Below, piece after piece: positions 1 through 5,346 of a DNA stretch of 5,346 nucleotides. The notes under the pieces are model-generated. The model saw nothing but the letters and a program-made list of their open reading frames with translations, did no database searches and was not told the origin of the DNA. The position numbers were made by a program, and so were the translations under genes. The DNA comes from JACRDV01 sp024860865 [NCBI: Methanobacteriota archaeon] (GTDB taxonomy: Archaea > JACRDV01): NCBI GenBank assembly GCA_024860865.1, contig JACRDV010000138.1, forward strand, positions 1 to 5,346, read 5' to 3'. Position 1 is the stretch's first letter. The number at the start of each line of letters is the position of its first letter.

Positions 1-172
1 CGGCGCCGGCCGCAACGTAAGCGCGGTGGATATTAAGGATCGCCTCCGGCCGGTCAAAATTTTGCGCTTCAAAGCATTCTCCCGGCCGCATCCCCTGCTC
101 CATCAATTGCGTTCCCATGGCGCCGTCCATGACCAAAACGCGCCGCCGAATCTCGGATAGAAAATTATTCAC
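1..172 (-). CDS. Homocysteine S-methyltransferase domain, N-terminal fragment (methionine synthase-like)
   Basis: A GTG at 172 opens a frame of 57 codons that runs off the left edge. The translation starts VNNFLSEIRR and contains the DGAMGTQL signature near residues 16-23, followed by ECFEAQNF and RPEAILNIH further on. This is the N-terminus of the Zn-dependent homocysteine S-methyltransferase barrel of MetH, BhmT and related enzymes, which transfer a methyl group to homocysteine to make methionine. The Cys zinc ligands lie later in the family and are outside the window, so full MetH cannot be told from a shorter homocysteine methyltransferase. An AGGAG at 185-181 sits 8 bases before the GTG, and the start overlaps the acetyltransferase stop by 8 bases. 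GC is about 58% and Arg codons are nearly all CGN, unlike the neighbours. The frame may be foreign or a chimeric contig end. Confidence 0.8.
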   Translation of the reverse strand, partial: MNNFLSEIRRRVLVMDGAMGTQLMEQGMRPGECFEAQNFDRPEAILNIHRAYVAAGA

Positions 173-602
173 CCGGGAGTCTCCTCATCACTAAAGCATC
201 TTCACCATCGGGATAATGCCCTTTCTCCACACCAATTTCTTTAAATCCTAACTTAGAATAAAAATATTGAGCAGCTGAATTGCTTGCTTTTACTTCTAAA
301 TATACTCGCTTTGCTCCCCTACTTTTTAATCTATTTATGATATTGGTCATTAAAACAGTTCCGATGCCTTTTTTCCTATAACTGGGGTCTACTGCTATTG
401 CTAGAATGTAACCTTCTCCTTTCCATCTAATTGTCCCAATGATACCAACTACATATCCAACTACTAGCCCATCTATTTCCGCAACAAGAAAACCAGAGGG
501 GGTAATTCCATAATACCTCGAGAGCAATGAAAGCGGGGTTAAATGATCAATTGAGGCTTTTTCAATTTCTAAGATACTATCTCTATCTCTTAATTCATGC
601 AT
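165..602 (-). CDS. GNAT N-terminal acetyltransferase, Ard1/Naa10/RimI-like
   Basis: This is a cytosolic GNAT enzyme expected to transfer acetyl from acetyl-CoA to protein N-termini, as archaeal Ard1 does. The acetyl-CoA pyrophosphate loop is RKKGIG (residues 76-81, R-x-x-G-x-G), preceded by strand 4 ILAIAVDPSY. YLEVKASN (101-108) and AAQYFYSKLGF (110-120) are the usual strand 5 and helix 4, with Tyr115 in the general-acid position. The C-terminal KGHYPDGEDALVM closely matches my recollection of the Sulfolobus Ard1 ending, which favours the NAT family over other GNATs. At 145 aa it is slightly short. The first ATG removes most of strand 1: the codons just upstream (614-603, ATT ATT ATC AGA) read IIIR, the expected strand-1 residues, but no ATG, GTG or TTG lies between them and an in-frame TAA at 641-639. 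The true start may be non-canonical. It lies 39 bp after the Cdc48 stop, probably in the same operon. Confidence 0.9.
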   Translation of the reverse strand: MHELRDRDSILEIEKASIDHLTPLSLLSRYYGITPSGFLVAEIDGLVVGYVVGIIGTIRWKGEGYILAIAVDPSYRKKGIGTVLMTNIINRLKSRGAKRVYLEVKASNSAAQYFYSKLGFKEIGVEKGHYPDGEDALVMRRLPGE

Positions 603-641
603 TCTGATAATAATGGAGTTTCCGATATTGATGCACCGTTA

Positions 642-2822
642 TCAATATCTCTCTTTAAATTCTTCCATTAGTCTTTGATACTGTTCTAATTGTTTCGTTC
701 CTATAGGTTTCACTTTCTTTAGCGCTTCTTCAAAATGTTTCTTTAAAATCTTAAAATCTAAGCGCCCTTGGCTATTATGGTTTATGAATTCTCTAATAGC
801 TAGCATAGAAGCCTCTCTACAAACAACTTCAATATCTGCACCAACATAATTTTCAGTTTGCTCGGCTAGAGCATTTATGTTTACATCGTTGTCCAAGGGC
901 ATACCACATGTATGAATCTTAAAGATTTCCTCTCTTGTTTCTCTATCTGGAGGAGGTATGTAAATTAATCTATCAAATCTTCCAGGTCTTAAAATAGCAG
1001 GGTCTACAATATCTGGTCGATTAGTCGCAGCTAATACGACGCATCCATGCAACTCTTCAAGTCCATCAAGCTCAGTTAAAAGTTGGCTGACCACTCTTTC
1101 TGTAACATGTGAATCTTCATGTTCAATCCCTCTCCTCGGGGCTATGGCATCGATCTCATCAAAGAAAATAACACATGGAGCAGCTTGTTTTGCTTTTTTA
1201 AATACTTCTCGAATGGCTTTTTCTGATTCTCCGACAAATTTTGAGAAAAGCTCAGGTCCTTTAATAGAGATGAAATTGGCTTCAGTTTGAGTTGCAACCG
1301 CCTTTGCAAGCATAGTTTTCCCGGTACCTGGTGGACCATAAAGCAGAATCCCTTTTGGAGGCTTAGTTTTAGCATACTTAAAAACGTCTGGATATTTAAA
1401 AGGCCATTCAATCGCTTCAATCAGTTCTTGTTTAGCATCTTCTAGTCCACCGATGTCTTCCCATTTAACATTTGGAACCTCAACAAATACTTCCCTTAAA
1501 GCAGAAGGCTCAATCTCTTTTAAAGCATTTACAAAATCACTCATGGTTACTTTTAGTTTAGTAAGAACTTCAGGTGGTATTAATTCAATTTCAAGGTCGA
1601 TCTCAGGAAGCACTCTTCGCAGTGCATGCATAGCCGCTTCTTTACATAAAGCCGCGATATCAGCACCAACAAATCCGTGGGTAACATCAGCAAGTTTTTC
1701 AAGGTCAACATTTTCAGATAATGGCATACCGCGGGTATGGATTTGAAGGATTTCTTTTCTTCCATTTCTATTTGGAACTCCAATGACTATTTCTCTATCA
1801 AAGCGACCAGGTCTTCTAAGTGCCGGGTCAAGAGCATTCGGTCGATTGGTAGCACCGATAACTATGATTTTACCTCTAGATTCTAAGCCATCCATTAATG
1901 CAAGCAATTGGGCAACAACTCTTTTTTCAACCTCACCAGTAACTTCTTCTCTCTTTGGTGCAATTGCATCAAGCTCATCAATAAAAATTATACTTGGAGC
2001 AAGCCTATTCGCATCATCAAAAATTTCTCTAAGCCTAGCCTCGCTTTCACCATAATACTTGTTTATTATTTCTGGTCCATTGATATCTATGAAATGTGCA
2101 TCAGTCTCATTGGCAACAGCTTTAGCAATCAGGGTTTTGCCAGTTCCAGGTGGTCCGTGCAGCAATACTCCCTTAGGAGGCTCAATCCCAAGTTGTTTAA
2201 AGACCTCTGGATGCCTTAAAGGCAGCTCAATCATTTCTCTGATTTTTTGGATTTCATTGTGGAGTCCTCCGATATCTTCATAAGTTATTGCAATTCTTTC
2301 TGCGACTTCAGCAGGTTTTTCACTTATTTTAATGATTGTATCAGAGCAAACAAGTAAAGCCTCTGCTTTAGGTTTCAAATCAATAACAACGAGTTGAACA
2401 AATGATCCGAAAAAATTTATTCGTATTTTATCTCCTTCAACTAAAGGTAAGCCCTCCAGTAAACTTTTAACGCTTTCTGAAATATCTCTTATAAATGGCG
2501 ACCTAACTTGTCCAATTAAAGCTAGGATAACTTTAGCAGCTTTTTCTGCTCTAATTTTTTGAATGCGAACTCTATCATCGAGCCTTATCTCTGCGTTGCT
2601 TCTTGTAATCCCATCAATTTGAATGATATCTTTTCCGCGATCTTGTGGATATGTAGGCATAACCTTTGCAGCTGTCTTTCTTTTGCCAATGATTGCAATT
2701 ACATCTCCTGTTTGTAATCCAATTGTTTTCATATCTTCCGGATCTATTCTAGCTATTCCTCTGCCAACGTCTCTTGCGGTCGTCTCAGTTACTCGAAGAA
2801 CTAATTCGGTATTAGTTAACAT
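642..2822 (-). CDS. cdc48: Cdc48/VAT-type double AAA+ ATPase (protein unfoldase)
   Basis: This 726-aa hexameric ATPase is the archaeal orthologue of p97/VAT and unfolds or extracts proteins for degradation or remodelling. Residues 1-175 form the substrate/adaptor-binding N domain (double-psi barrel plus second subdomain). D1 (about 181-435) has Walker A GPPGTGKT 223-230, Walker B IIFIDE 278-283, and the sensor/arginine-finger stretch GATNRPN (323-329) to RRPGRFD (336-342). D2 (about 452-700) has Walker A 496-503, Walker B VIFFDE 551-556 and RPGRFD 612-617. Both ATP sites look intact. Pore loop 1 is KYYG in D1 (255-258) and KFVG in D2 (528-531), both aromatic as in archaeal VAT. The C-terminus EFKERY is not a strict HbYX proteasome-docking motif, because Tyr is last and not penultimate. 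Length is near VAT. The ATG at 2822 gives the expected N-terminus, with only a weak Shine-Dalgarno (GATC 3 bases upstream). Confidence 0.98.
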   Translation of the reverse strand: MLTNTELVLRVTETTARDVGRGIARIDPEDMKTIGLQTGDVIAIIGKRKTAAKVMPTYPQDRGKDIIQIDGITRSNAEIRLDDRVRIQKIRAEKAAKVILALIGQVRSPFIRDISESVKSLLEGLPLVEGDKIRINFFGSFVQLVVIDLKPKAEALLVCSDTIIKISEKPAEVAERIAITYEDIGGLHNEIQKIREMIELPLRHPEVFKQLGIEPPKGVLLHGPPGTGKTLIAKAVANETDAHFIDINGPEIINKYYGESEARLREIFDDANRLAPSIIFIDELDAIAPKREEVTGEVEKRVVAQLLALMDGLESRGKIIVIGATNRPNALDPALRRPGRFDREIVIGVPNRNGRKEILQIHTRGMPLSENVDLEKLADVTHGFVGADIAALCKEAAMHALRRVLPEIDLEIELIPPEVLTKLKVTMSDFVNALKEIEPSALREVFVEVPNVKWEDIGGLEDAKQELIEAIEWPFKYPDVFKYAKTKPPKGILLYGPPGTGKTMLAKAVATQTEANFISIKGPELFSKFVGESEKAIREVFKKAKQAAPCVIFFDEIDAIAPRRGIEHEDSHVTERVVSQLLTELDGLEELHGCVVLAATNRPDIVDPAILRPGRFDRLIYIPPPDRETREEIFKIHTCGMPLDNDVNINALAEQTENYVGADIEVVCREASMLAIREFINHNSQGRLDFKILKKHFEEALKKVKPIGTKQLEQYQRLMEEFKERY

Positions 2823-2909
2823 AAAGATCTCTCAGACATATTTAATATGATTCTTGGGACCCCGGTAATTTTTTCGAGTTCCGGTAGTGCCCGAATTTAA
2901 GTTAATTTA
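2823..2909 (-). promoter_or_regulatory. Intergenic spacer upstream of cdc48 with a possible promoter
   Basis: This 87-bp spacer is the longest gap between genes in the window and the only plausible place for an internal promoter. On the minus strand it holds an AT-rich CATATTAAATATG (2849-2837), a perfect 6+1+6 palindrome containing a TATA-like core centred about 21 bases before the cdc48 ATG. An archaeal TATA box lies about 25 bases before the transcription start, so transcripts would be leaderless or nearly so, which would suit the weak Shine-Dalgarno. The spacing is slightly short and TATA calls by eye are unreliable. The palindrome could equally be an operator or chance. No T-rich terminator for the upstream gene is visible. 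Confidence 0.3.
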
Positions 2910-3611
2910 CTATTTACTCAAGTATAAGTGTACCCCATGAATGAGAGGTGGAGATAATACAATGGCCTTCGGAGATAAAATGCTCAGCCATTTACCTTTA
3001 CTATTTGCGACTCCAACTGTAACAAATCCAGTTCCAGAAGTCCAAATTTCAGGAATCTCGCACTTTAGCAAATAAGTTTTGGTTTCTCTTGGAGGTAGCT
3101 GAACATCTTCACTTATCCAAAACTCCTTACCTTTTGAAGATGTAATGCGAATATGTAGTTTACTATCAGAAAGTAAAACTGTCCCTGTATTTTTGACTGT
3201 TACGGAAAAATTTAAATCTTCACCCACTCTAGCGTCAGAAATATCGAATGATATCACATCTGCATCCTCAATGGACTTGACTTTAAAGATGATTTTAAGA
3301 CTGCTTTCTTTAGAAGGATCTCCCTTTGATTTCCCATTAACAATGATTGGAGTTTGATCTCCACCTAAAGCTTGTATGGGAGCTGTAACTTTAATTGTTA
3401 AATAATAAATTTCACGCGAGTCCAGTAGTATATCAAATGGAGGAATTTTCTCAGCCGTTTTATCATAGATTTTTGCACCCCATGCCTCATGAACTTGCGA
3501 AATATCCCAAGATATTTCTATCTCATCTTTTACACTACCAACATTTTCAACAGCTAGCGTATAGGTTAATGTTTGTCCCGGTGCTATGTCAATGGATATT
3601 TCCTCAGGCAT
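2910..3611 (-). CDS. Cytosolic tandem Ig-like (NEW3/CARDB-type) protein
   Basis: This 233-aa, all-beta protein contains two immunoglobulin-like units. Unit 1 (about 5-110) has the NEW3/CARDB hallmark PGQTLTYTLAVENVGSVKD near 11-29 and ends with IIFKVKS. Unit 2 (about 118-220) repeats it as VGEDLNFSVTVKNTGTVL (129-146). Such domains bind proteins or glycans and are usually extracellular. Here there is no signal peptide or membrane segment, and an in-frame TAA 8 codons before the ATG rules out a longer N-terminus, so it should be cytosolic. It starts 28 bp inside the end of the Ubl-JAMM gene, with a GGGGTGG ribosome site, implying translational coupling and probably a shared task. I infer a scaffold or substrate-adaptor role for the JAMM/Cdc48 module. 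No catalytic motif is seen, and the molecular function is unknown. Confidence 0.8.
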   Translation of the reverse strand: MPEEISIDIAPGQTLTYTLAVENVGSVKDEIEISWDISQVHEAWGAKIYDKTAEKIPPFDILLDSREIYYLTIKVTAPIQALGGDQTPIIVNGKSKGDPSKESSLKIIFKVKSIEDADVISFDISDARVGEDLNFSVTVKNTGTVLLSDSKLHIRITSSKGKEFWISEDVQLPPRETKTYLLKCEIPEIWTSGTGFVTVGVANSKGKWLSILSPKAIVLSPPLIHGVHLYLSK

Positions 3612-4318
3612 ATAGCCACCCCGTGCATAGGTTTAGATAATAAAATCTTCATCAAAGAAATAAGCTGGTCTGCCTCAATTCTAAAAAATTCCACCTCCTT
3701 TTTAGCGCGATCTATGATAAGTGCAACTGTTTTTGGGTAAAGCTTTTGATAAGCAAGTTGAGTCAGTATGTCGCGCATGGACATGGAAGTTCCATTTCTC
3801 AGGTGCGAATGATACCAACCTACTACGTAGTTCTTTCCATTTCTAAGTTCTTCTGCTTTATTAGCTATTTTAACAGGGTCTAAATCCACCGATACTGAAT
3901 CTCCCTCAGCGATTGCCACGGAATTAGTAATTTGCAATTTATCTTCAGCAACCTCACCAATCAACAAACCGCCAACTTCTTTATCAACGTATTTTTGAGC
4001 ATGCGTGAAACACTTCTTAAGTACTTCTTCTTTTATTTGGAGGACTTTTGATTCAGCAAGCTTTTTTCTTAGATATACTCTTCGATTAGTCCTTTTTACA
4101 CCTATACACAAAGTTAGATTATCTATATTTTGAACTCTGAGATTTTTTTCGCCCTTAAGGTTAAGTTTTTTTCCTTGGTGAACAAGTATAACTTCTTCAT
4201 CCGCATCTATTTTAAGAAAATCTACGAGACGCTGCGTGATATAGTCCAAAGTATAATCTGGATGAACCTTCAACCTCAGTGGAGTTGGATTACCGAAAGC
4301 AGGAAATATCTTGACCAT
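3584..4318 (-). CDS. Ubiquitin-like domain fused to JAMM/MPN+ metalloprotease
   Basis: This is a 244-aa two-domain protein. Residues 1-75 form a beta-grasp ubiquitin-like domain. The run LRLKVHPDYTLDYI aligns with ubiquitin TLEVEPSDTIENV, VILVHQGKKL (43-52) with RLIFAGKQL, and NIDNLTLCIGV (64-74) with the last ubiquitin strands. It has no Gly-Gly end, so it is a built-in domain and not a modifier. Residues 93-225 form the JAMM domain, with every zinc and catalytic residue: Glu114 in EVGGLLIGE, His170-x-His172, Ser180 and Asp183 (H-x-H-x7-S-x2-D). This is the deubiquitinase chemistry of Rpn11, CSN5 and archaeal JAMM1. After the second His it has Leu-Arg where Rpn11-like enzymes have Pro-Gly. 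The ATG is fixed by a TAA directly before it, and no Shine-Dalgarno is visible. It lies 22 bp after the zinc ribbon and close to cdc48. The inferred role is isopeptidase and/or Cdc48 cofactor; the alternative is a SAMP-type deconjugase. Confidence 0.92.
   Translation of the reverse strand: MVKIFPAFGNPTPLRLKVHPDYTLDYITQRLVDFLKIDADEEVILVHQGKKLNLKGEKNLRVQNIDNLTLCIGVKRTNRRVYLRKKLAESKVLQIKEEVLKKCFTHAQKYVDKEVGGLLIGEVAEDKLQITNSVAIAEGDSVSVDLDPVKIANKAEELRNGKNYVVGWYHSHLRNGTSMSMRDILTQLAYQKLYPKTVALIIDRAKKEVEFFRIEADQLISLMKILLSKPMHGVAICLRKYPLT
3616..3622 (-). promoter_or_regulatory. Ribosome binding site for the Ig-like gene inside the JAMM gene
   Basis: The minus strand reads GGGGTGG followed by CTAT and the ATG at 3611. 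The site lies within the last codons of the Ubl-JAMM gene. Together with the in-frame upstream stop it supports this start and suggests coupled translation of the two proteins. The 4-base spacing is short, so strength is uncertain. Confidence 0.45.
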
Positions 4319-4340
4319 TTATTTAGACTCTAATAATTTT

Positions 4341-4475
4341 TTATTTGGAAGCCACGAAAGCTAATTTTTGCGCTTCTTCAAGTCTTTTGAAAACGAGCTT
4401 TCCTCCGCAAGCCAAACATCTTGCTACAAAATTCGTGTGCGCATGCTTGCAGGTGGAGCAGATCCATATGTACAT
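4341..4475 (-). CDS. 44-aa Cys4 zinc-ribbon protein (internal in-frame start)
   Basis: An ATG at 4475 has the best Shine-Dalgarno in the window (GGAGGTGAT, 4487-4479), and opens a 44-aa protein in the same frame as the deacetylase. It carries W-I-C-S-T-C at residues 4-9 and C-L-A-C-G-G at 20-25, a Cys4 zinc site, then a basic/helical tail RLEEAQKLAFVASK. Cysteine spacing is W-x-C-x2-C-x10-C-x2-C. That matches rubredoxin-like knuckles loosely and the RanBP2/NZF finger pattern in spacing, but the NZF Thr-Phe and Asn are not in place. It stops 22 bp before the Ubl-JAMM ATG, so it is probably co-transcribed with it. The protein is likely made as a free small zinc protein, with or without the fused form. 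Its binding partner is unknown; nucleic acid, protein or ubiquitin-like ligands are all possible. Confidence 0.65.
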   Translation of the reverse strand: MYIWICSTCKHAHTNFVARCLACGGKLVFKRLEEAQKLAFVASK

Positions 4476-5300
4476 CTTATCACCTCCTTTTTCATTTTTT
4501 AACGGTTCTTTTTTATTTTTATTTAGAAAATACTCTGAAATATCTCCTTTCAAGATTTTTTGCTTGTATTCGTTTGTAGCCTCGATGCACGTCTGAAATT
4601 TTATCTGAGTATCCTTTCTGGTGATATAGTTAAGCATAGCCTTCAACATTAGGATATACCCTGCTCTTCCAACACAAGTAGGATGCATTAGCAACAAAAA
4701 GTAGGACTCTCCAGTATTGATTGCACTCCGACAGGCGCAATCAAATCTTCTCATCCAAGCCAACAACACAGATCTTACTCCTATTTTGTAGGCAGCTGAA
4801 TCGAAATCTCCACAATTCATTGGAAAAACAACTATATCATTCTTCAAAAAAGGTTGGAAATTAAATTCTTTTTGTGAGCTATCGTAAAAGAAATCAAGTT
4901 TTTTTAATGATATATAAAGAGCTTCATTCCAAAGCATGTTAGGGGCTCTAAATCCTTTTGGATCAAAATTAGGAATAATTTCGCGTATCATGCTAATAGC
5001 ATTTTGTATTCTTGTGATTTGTGTTTGAGTCTCATGTAAAAAATGTAAAATTTTAGGATTTTGCTGAGTGCCATAACCAAAGTGGAAATCACTGTGGACT
5101 GCGAGTTCAAATCCATTTTCACTTAGTAACTTAATGCTCTCTGGATATCTCAATGCAGTTTCGGCATCTAGGAAGAAAGTTGCTGGAAAGCCATTAAGGA
5201 TATTCATAATCCTCTCAATTTTGCCATTAAGATCCCCGAAGTATTCATATTCCTCTACATCAAAGGTAAGCAATAAATGTATTAACGGTTTCTCAGTCAT
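4341..5300 (-). CDS. NodB-type polysaccharide deacetylase reading through into a zinc ribbon
   Basis: This 319-codon frame has a carbohydrate esterase 4 (NodB-fold) domain at about residues 6-240, which removes N-acetyl groups from amino sugars or cleaves related amides with a bound metal. Visible motifs are TFDVE (12-16, catalytic Asp14), HSDFH (69-73, metal His69 and His73), FRAPN (117-121), FFYDSS (137-142) and LLMHP (203-207, His206). There is no signal peptide, so a cytosolic role on a glycan precursor is more likely than wall trimming. Substrate is unknown. Residues 250-275 are a Lys/Asn-rich tail, followed by a zinc ribbon at 276-319 that has its own strong ribosome site. The fusion may be real, or may come from an indel in the A-rich tail, where a shift either way gives a stop at 4501-4499 or 4494-4492. 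The ATG at 5300 is preceded by GAGG with 6-base spacing. Confidence 0.85.
   Translation of the reverse strand: MTEKPLIHLLLTFDVEEYEYFGDLNGKIERIMNILNGFPATFFLDAETALRYPESIKLLSENGFELAVHSDFHFGYGTQQNPKILHFLHETQTQITRIQNAISMIREIIPNFDPKGFRAPNMLWNEALYISLKKLDFFYDSSQKEFNFQPFLKNDIVVFPMNCGDFDSAAYKIGVRSVLLAWMRRFDCACRSAINTGESYFLLLMHPTCVGRAGYILMLKAMLNYITRKDTQIKFQTCIEATNEYKQKILKGDISEYFLNKNKKEPLKNEKGGDKMYIWICSTCKHAHTNFVARCLACGGKLVFKRLEEAQKLAFVASK
4479..4487 (-). promoter_or_regulatory. Consensus Shine-Dalgarno for the internal zinc-ribbon start
   Basis: The minus strand reads GGAGGTGAT followed by AAG and ATG, a full-length complement to the archaeal 16S 3' end with 7 bases between the GGAGG core and the ATG. 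In the long frame these bases encode the otherwise unremarkable Gly-Gly-Asp. A site this good inside a coding frame argues that translation starts here. Confidence 0.75.
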
Positions 5301-5346
5301 TTTTTGCCTCTTTCAATCAAGCGATTTTTGCTTAATTCATTTGATA
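5301..5346 (-). other. Leader of the deacetylase gene and possible end of an upstream gene
   Basis: The 46 bases to the window edge contain GAGG (5310-5307), 6 bases before the deacetylase ATG, a plausible ribosome site. Further right, one frame from the edge reads TAT CAA ATG AAT TAA, ending at 5332, which could be the last codons of an upstream gene in the same operon, but four codons cannot show this. No promoter motif is convincing. Confidence 0.35.

Noticed and set aside
642-662. HbYX proteasome-docking tail on Cdc48
   Set aside because: The C-terminus is ERY with Tyr last; the motif needs a penultimate Tyr, so I do not claim proteasome docking.
1142-1783. Minus-strand frames of 67-92 codons inside cdc48
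   Set aside because: They are out-of-frame readings of Walker and SRH regions; cdc48 itself is intact end to end, so they are not evidence of a frameshift.
900-2230. Similar DNA segments repeated within cdc48 (for example Walker A regions and HTRGMPL/HTCGMPL)
   Set aside because: These reflect the ancient D1/D2 AAA+ duplication and conserved motifs, not a DNA repeat element.
1453-2283. Several plus-strand open frames of 70-100 codons over the cdc48 gene
   Set aside because: They are antisense shadows of a strongly conserved AAA+ gene, rich in Ser and Leu, with no recognisable domain or ribosome site.
2850-2895. Stem-loop or terminator in the 2823-2909 spacer (two CCGGTA copies and a T run on the plus strand)
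   Set aside because: The copies are direct, not inverted, and the T run is on the non-transcribed orientation for these genes, so no terminator is supported.
3395-3640. Plus-strand 81-codon frame across the JAMM/Ig-like overlap
   Set aside because: It is antisense to two well-supported genes and shows no domain or start signal.
4490-4520. Programmed ribosomal frameshift in the A-rich tail of the deacetylase
   Set aside because: The A runs allow slippage, but no stimulatory structure is evident and an indel or simple dual start explains the data equally well.

Overview
This window looks like a piece of an uncultured archaeal genome. From about position 180 onward it is AT-rich, and it encodes a VAT/Cdc48-type double AAA+ unfoldase with the archaeal aromatic D1 pore loop, an Ard1/Naa10-type N-terminal acetyltransferase, and an intact JAMM metalloprotease. 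A member of the TACK group (for example Bathyarchaeia or relatives) is a reasonable guess, but it is inferred from gene content and not proved.

Every gene I can support lies on the minus strand, so the transcription order runs from the right end to the left. A NodB-type polysaccharide deacetylase (from 5300) runs in frame into a C-terminal zinc ribbon, which has its own near-perfect Shine-Dalgarno and ATG at 4475. After 22 bp comes a ubiquitin-like (Ubl) domain fused to an active-looking JAMM protease (4318-3584). A two-domain Ig-like protein without a signal peptide (3611-2910) overlaps its 3' end. After 87 bp comes Cdc48 (2822-642), then the acetyltransferase (602-165). The last gene is a truncated homocysteine S-methyltransferase/methionine synthase N-terminus (172 to beyond the left edge), which lies in DNA of quite different composition.

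The core of interest is the block zinc ribbon, Ubl-JAMM, Ig-like protein, Cdc48. In eukaryotes, Cdc48/p97 works on ubiquitin conjugates with Npl4, which is built from a UBX-like ubiquitin fold, zinc fingers and a catalytically dead MPN (JAMM-fold) domain. Here a Ubl fold and a JAMM domain with all metal ligands share one polypeptide, between a small Cys4 zinc protein and Cdc48. I infer that this operon may encode an archaeal Cdc48 cofactor/deconjugation module resembling an ancestral Npl4. No E1, E2, RING or free ubiquitin gene is visible here, so the substrate modifier is unknown.

Two places need care. The deacetylase and zinc ribbon may be separate genes joined by a homopolymer indel. The first ~170 bases may come from another organism, through assembly chimerism or transfer. 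No RNA genes, CRISPR arrays, mobile elements or clear terminators were found, and no gene-free stretch exceeds 90 bases.
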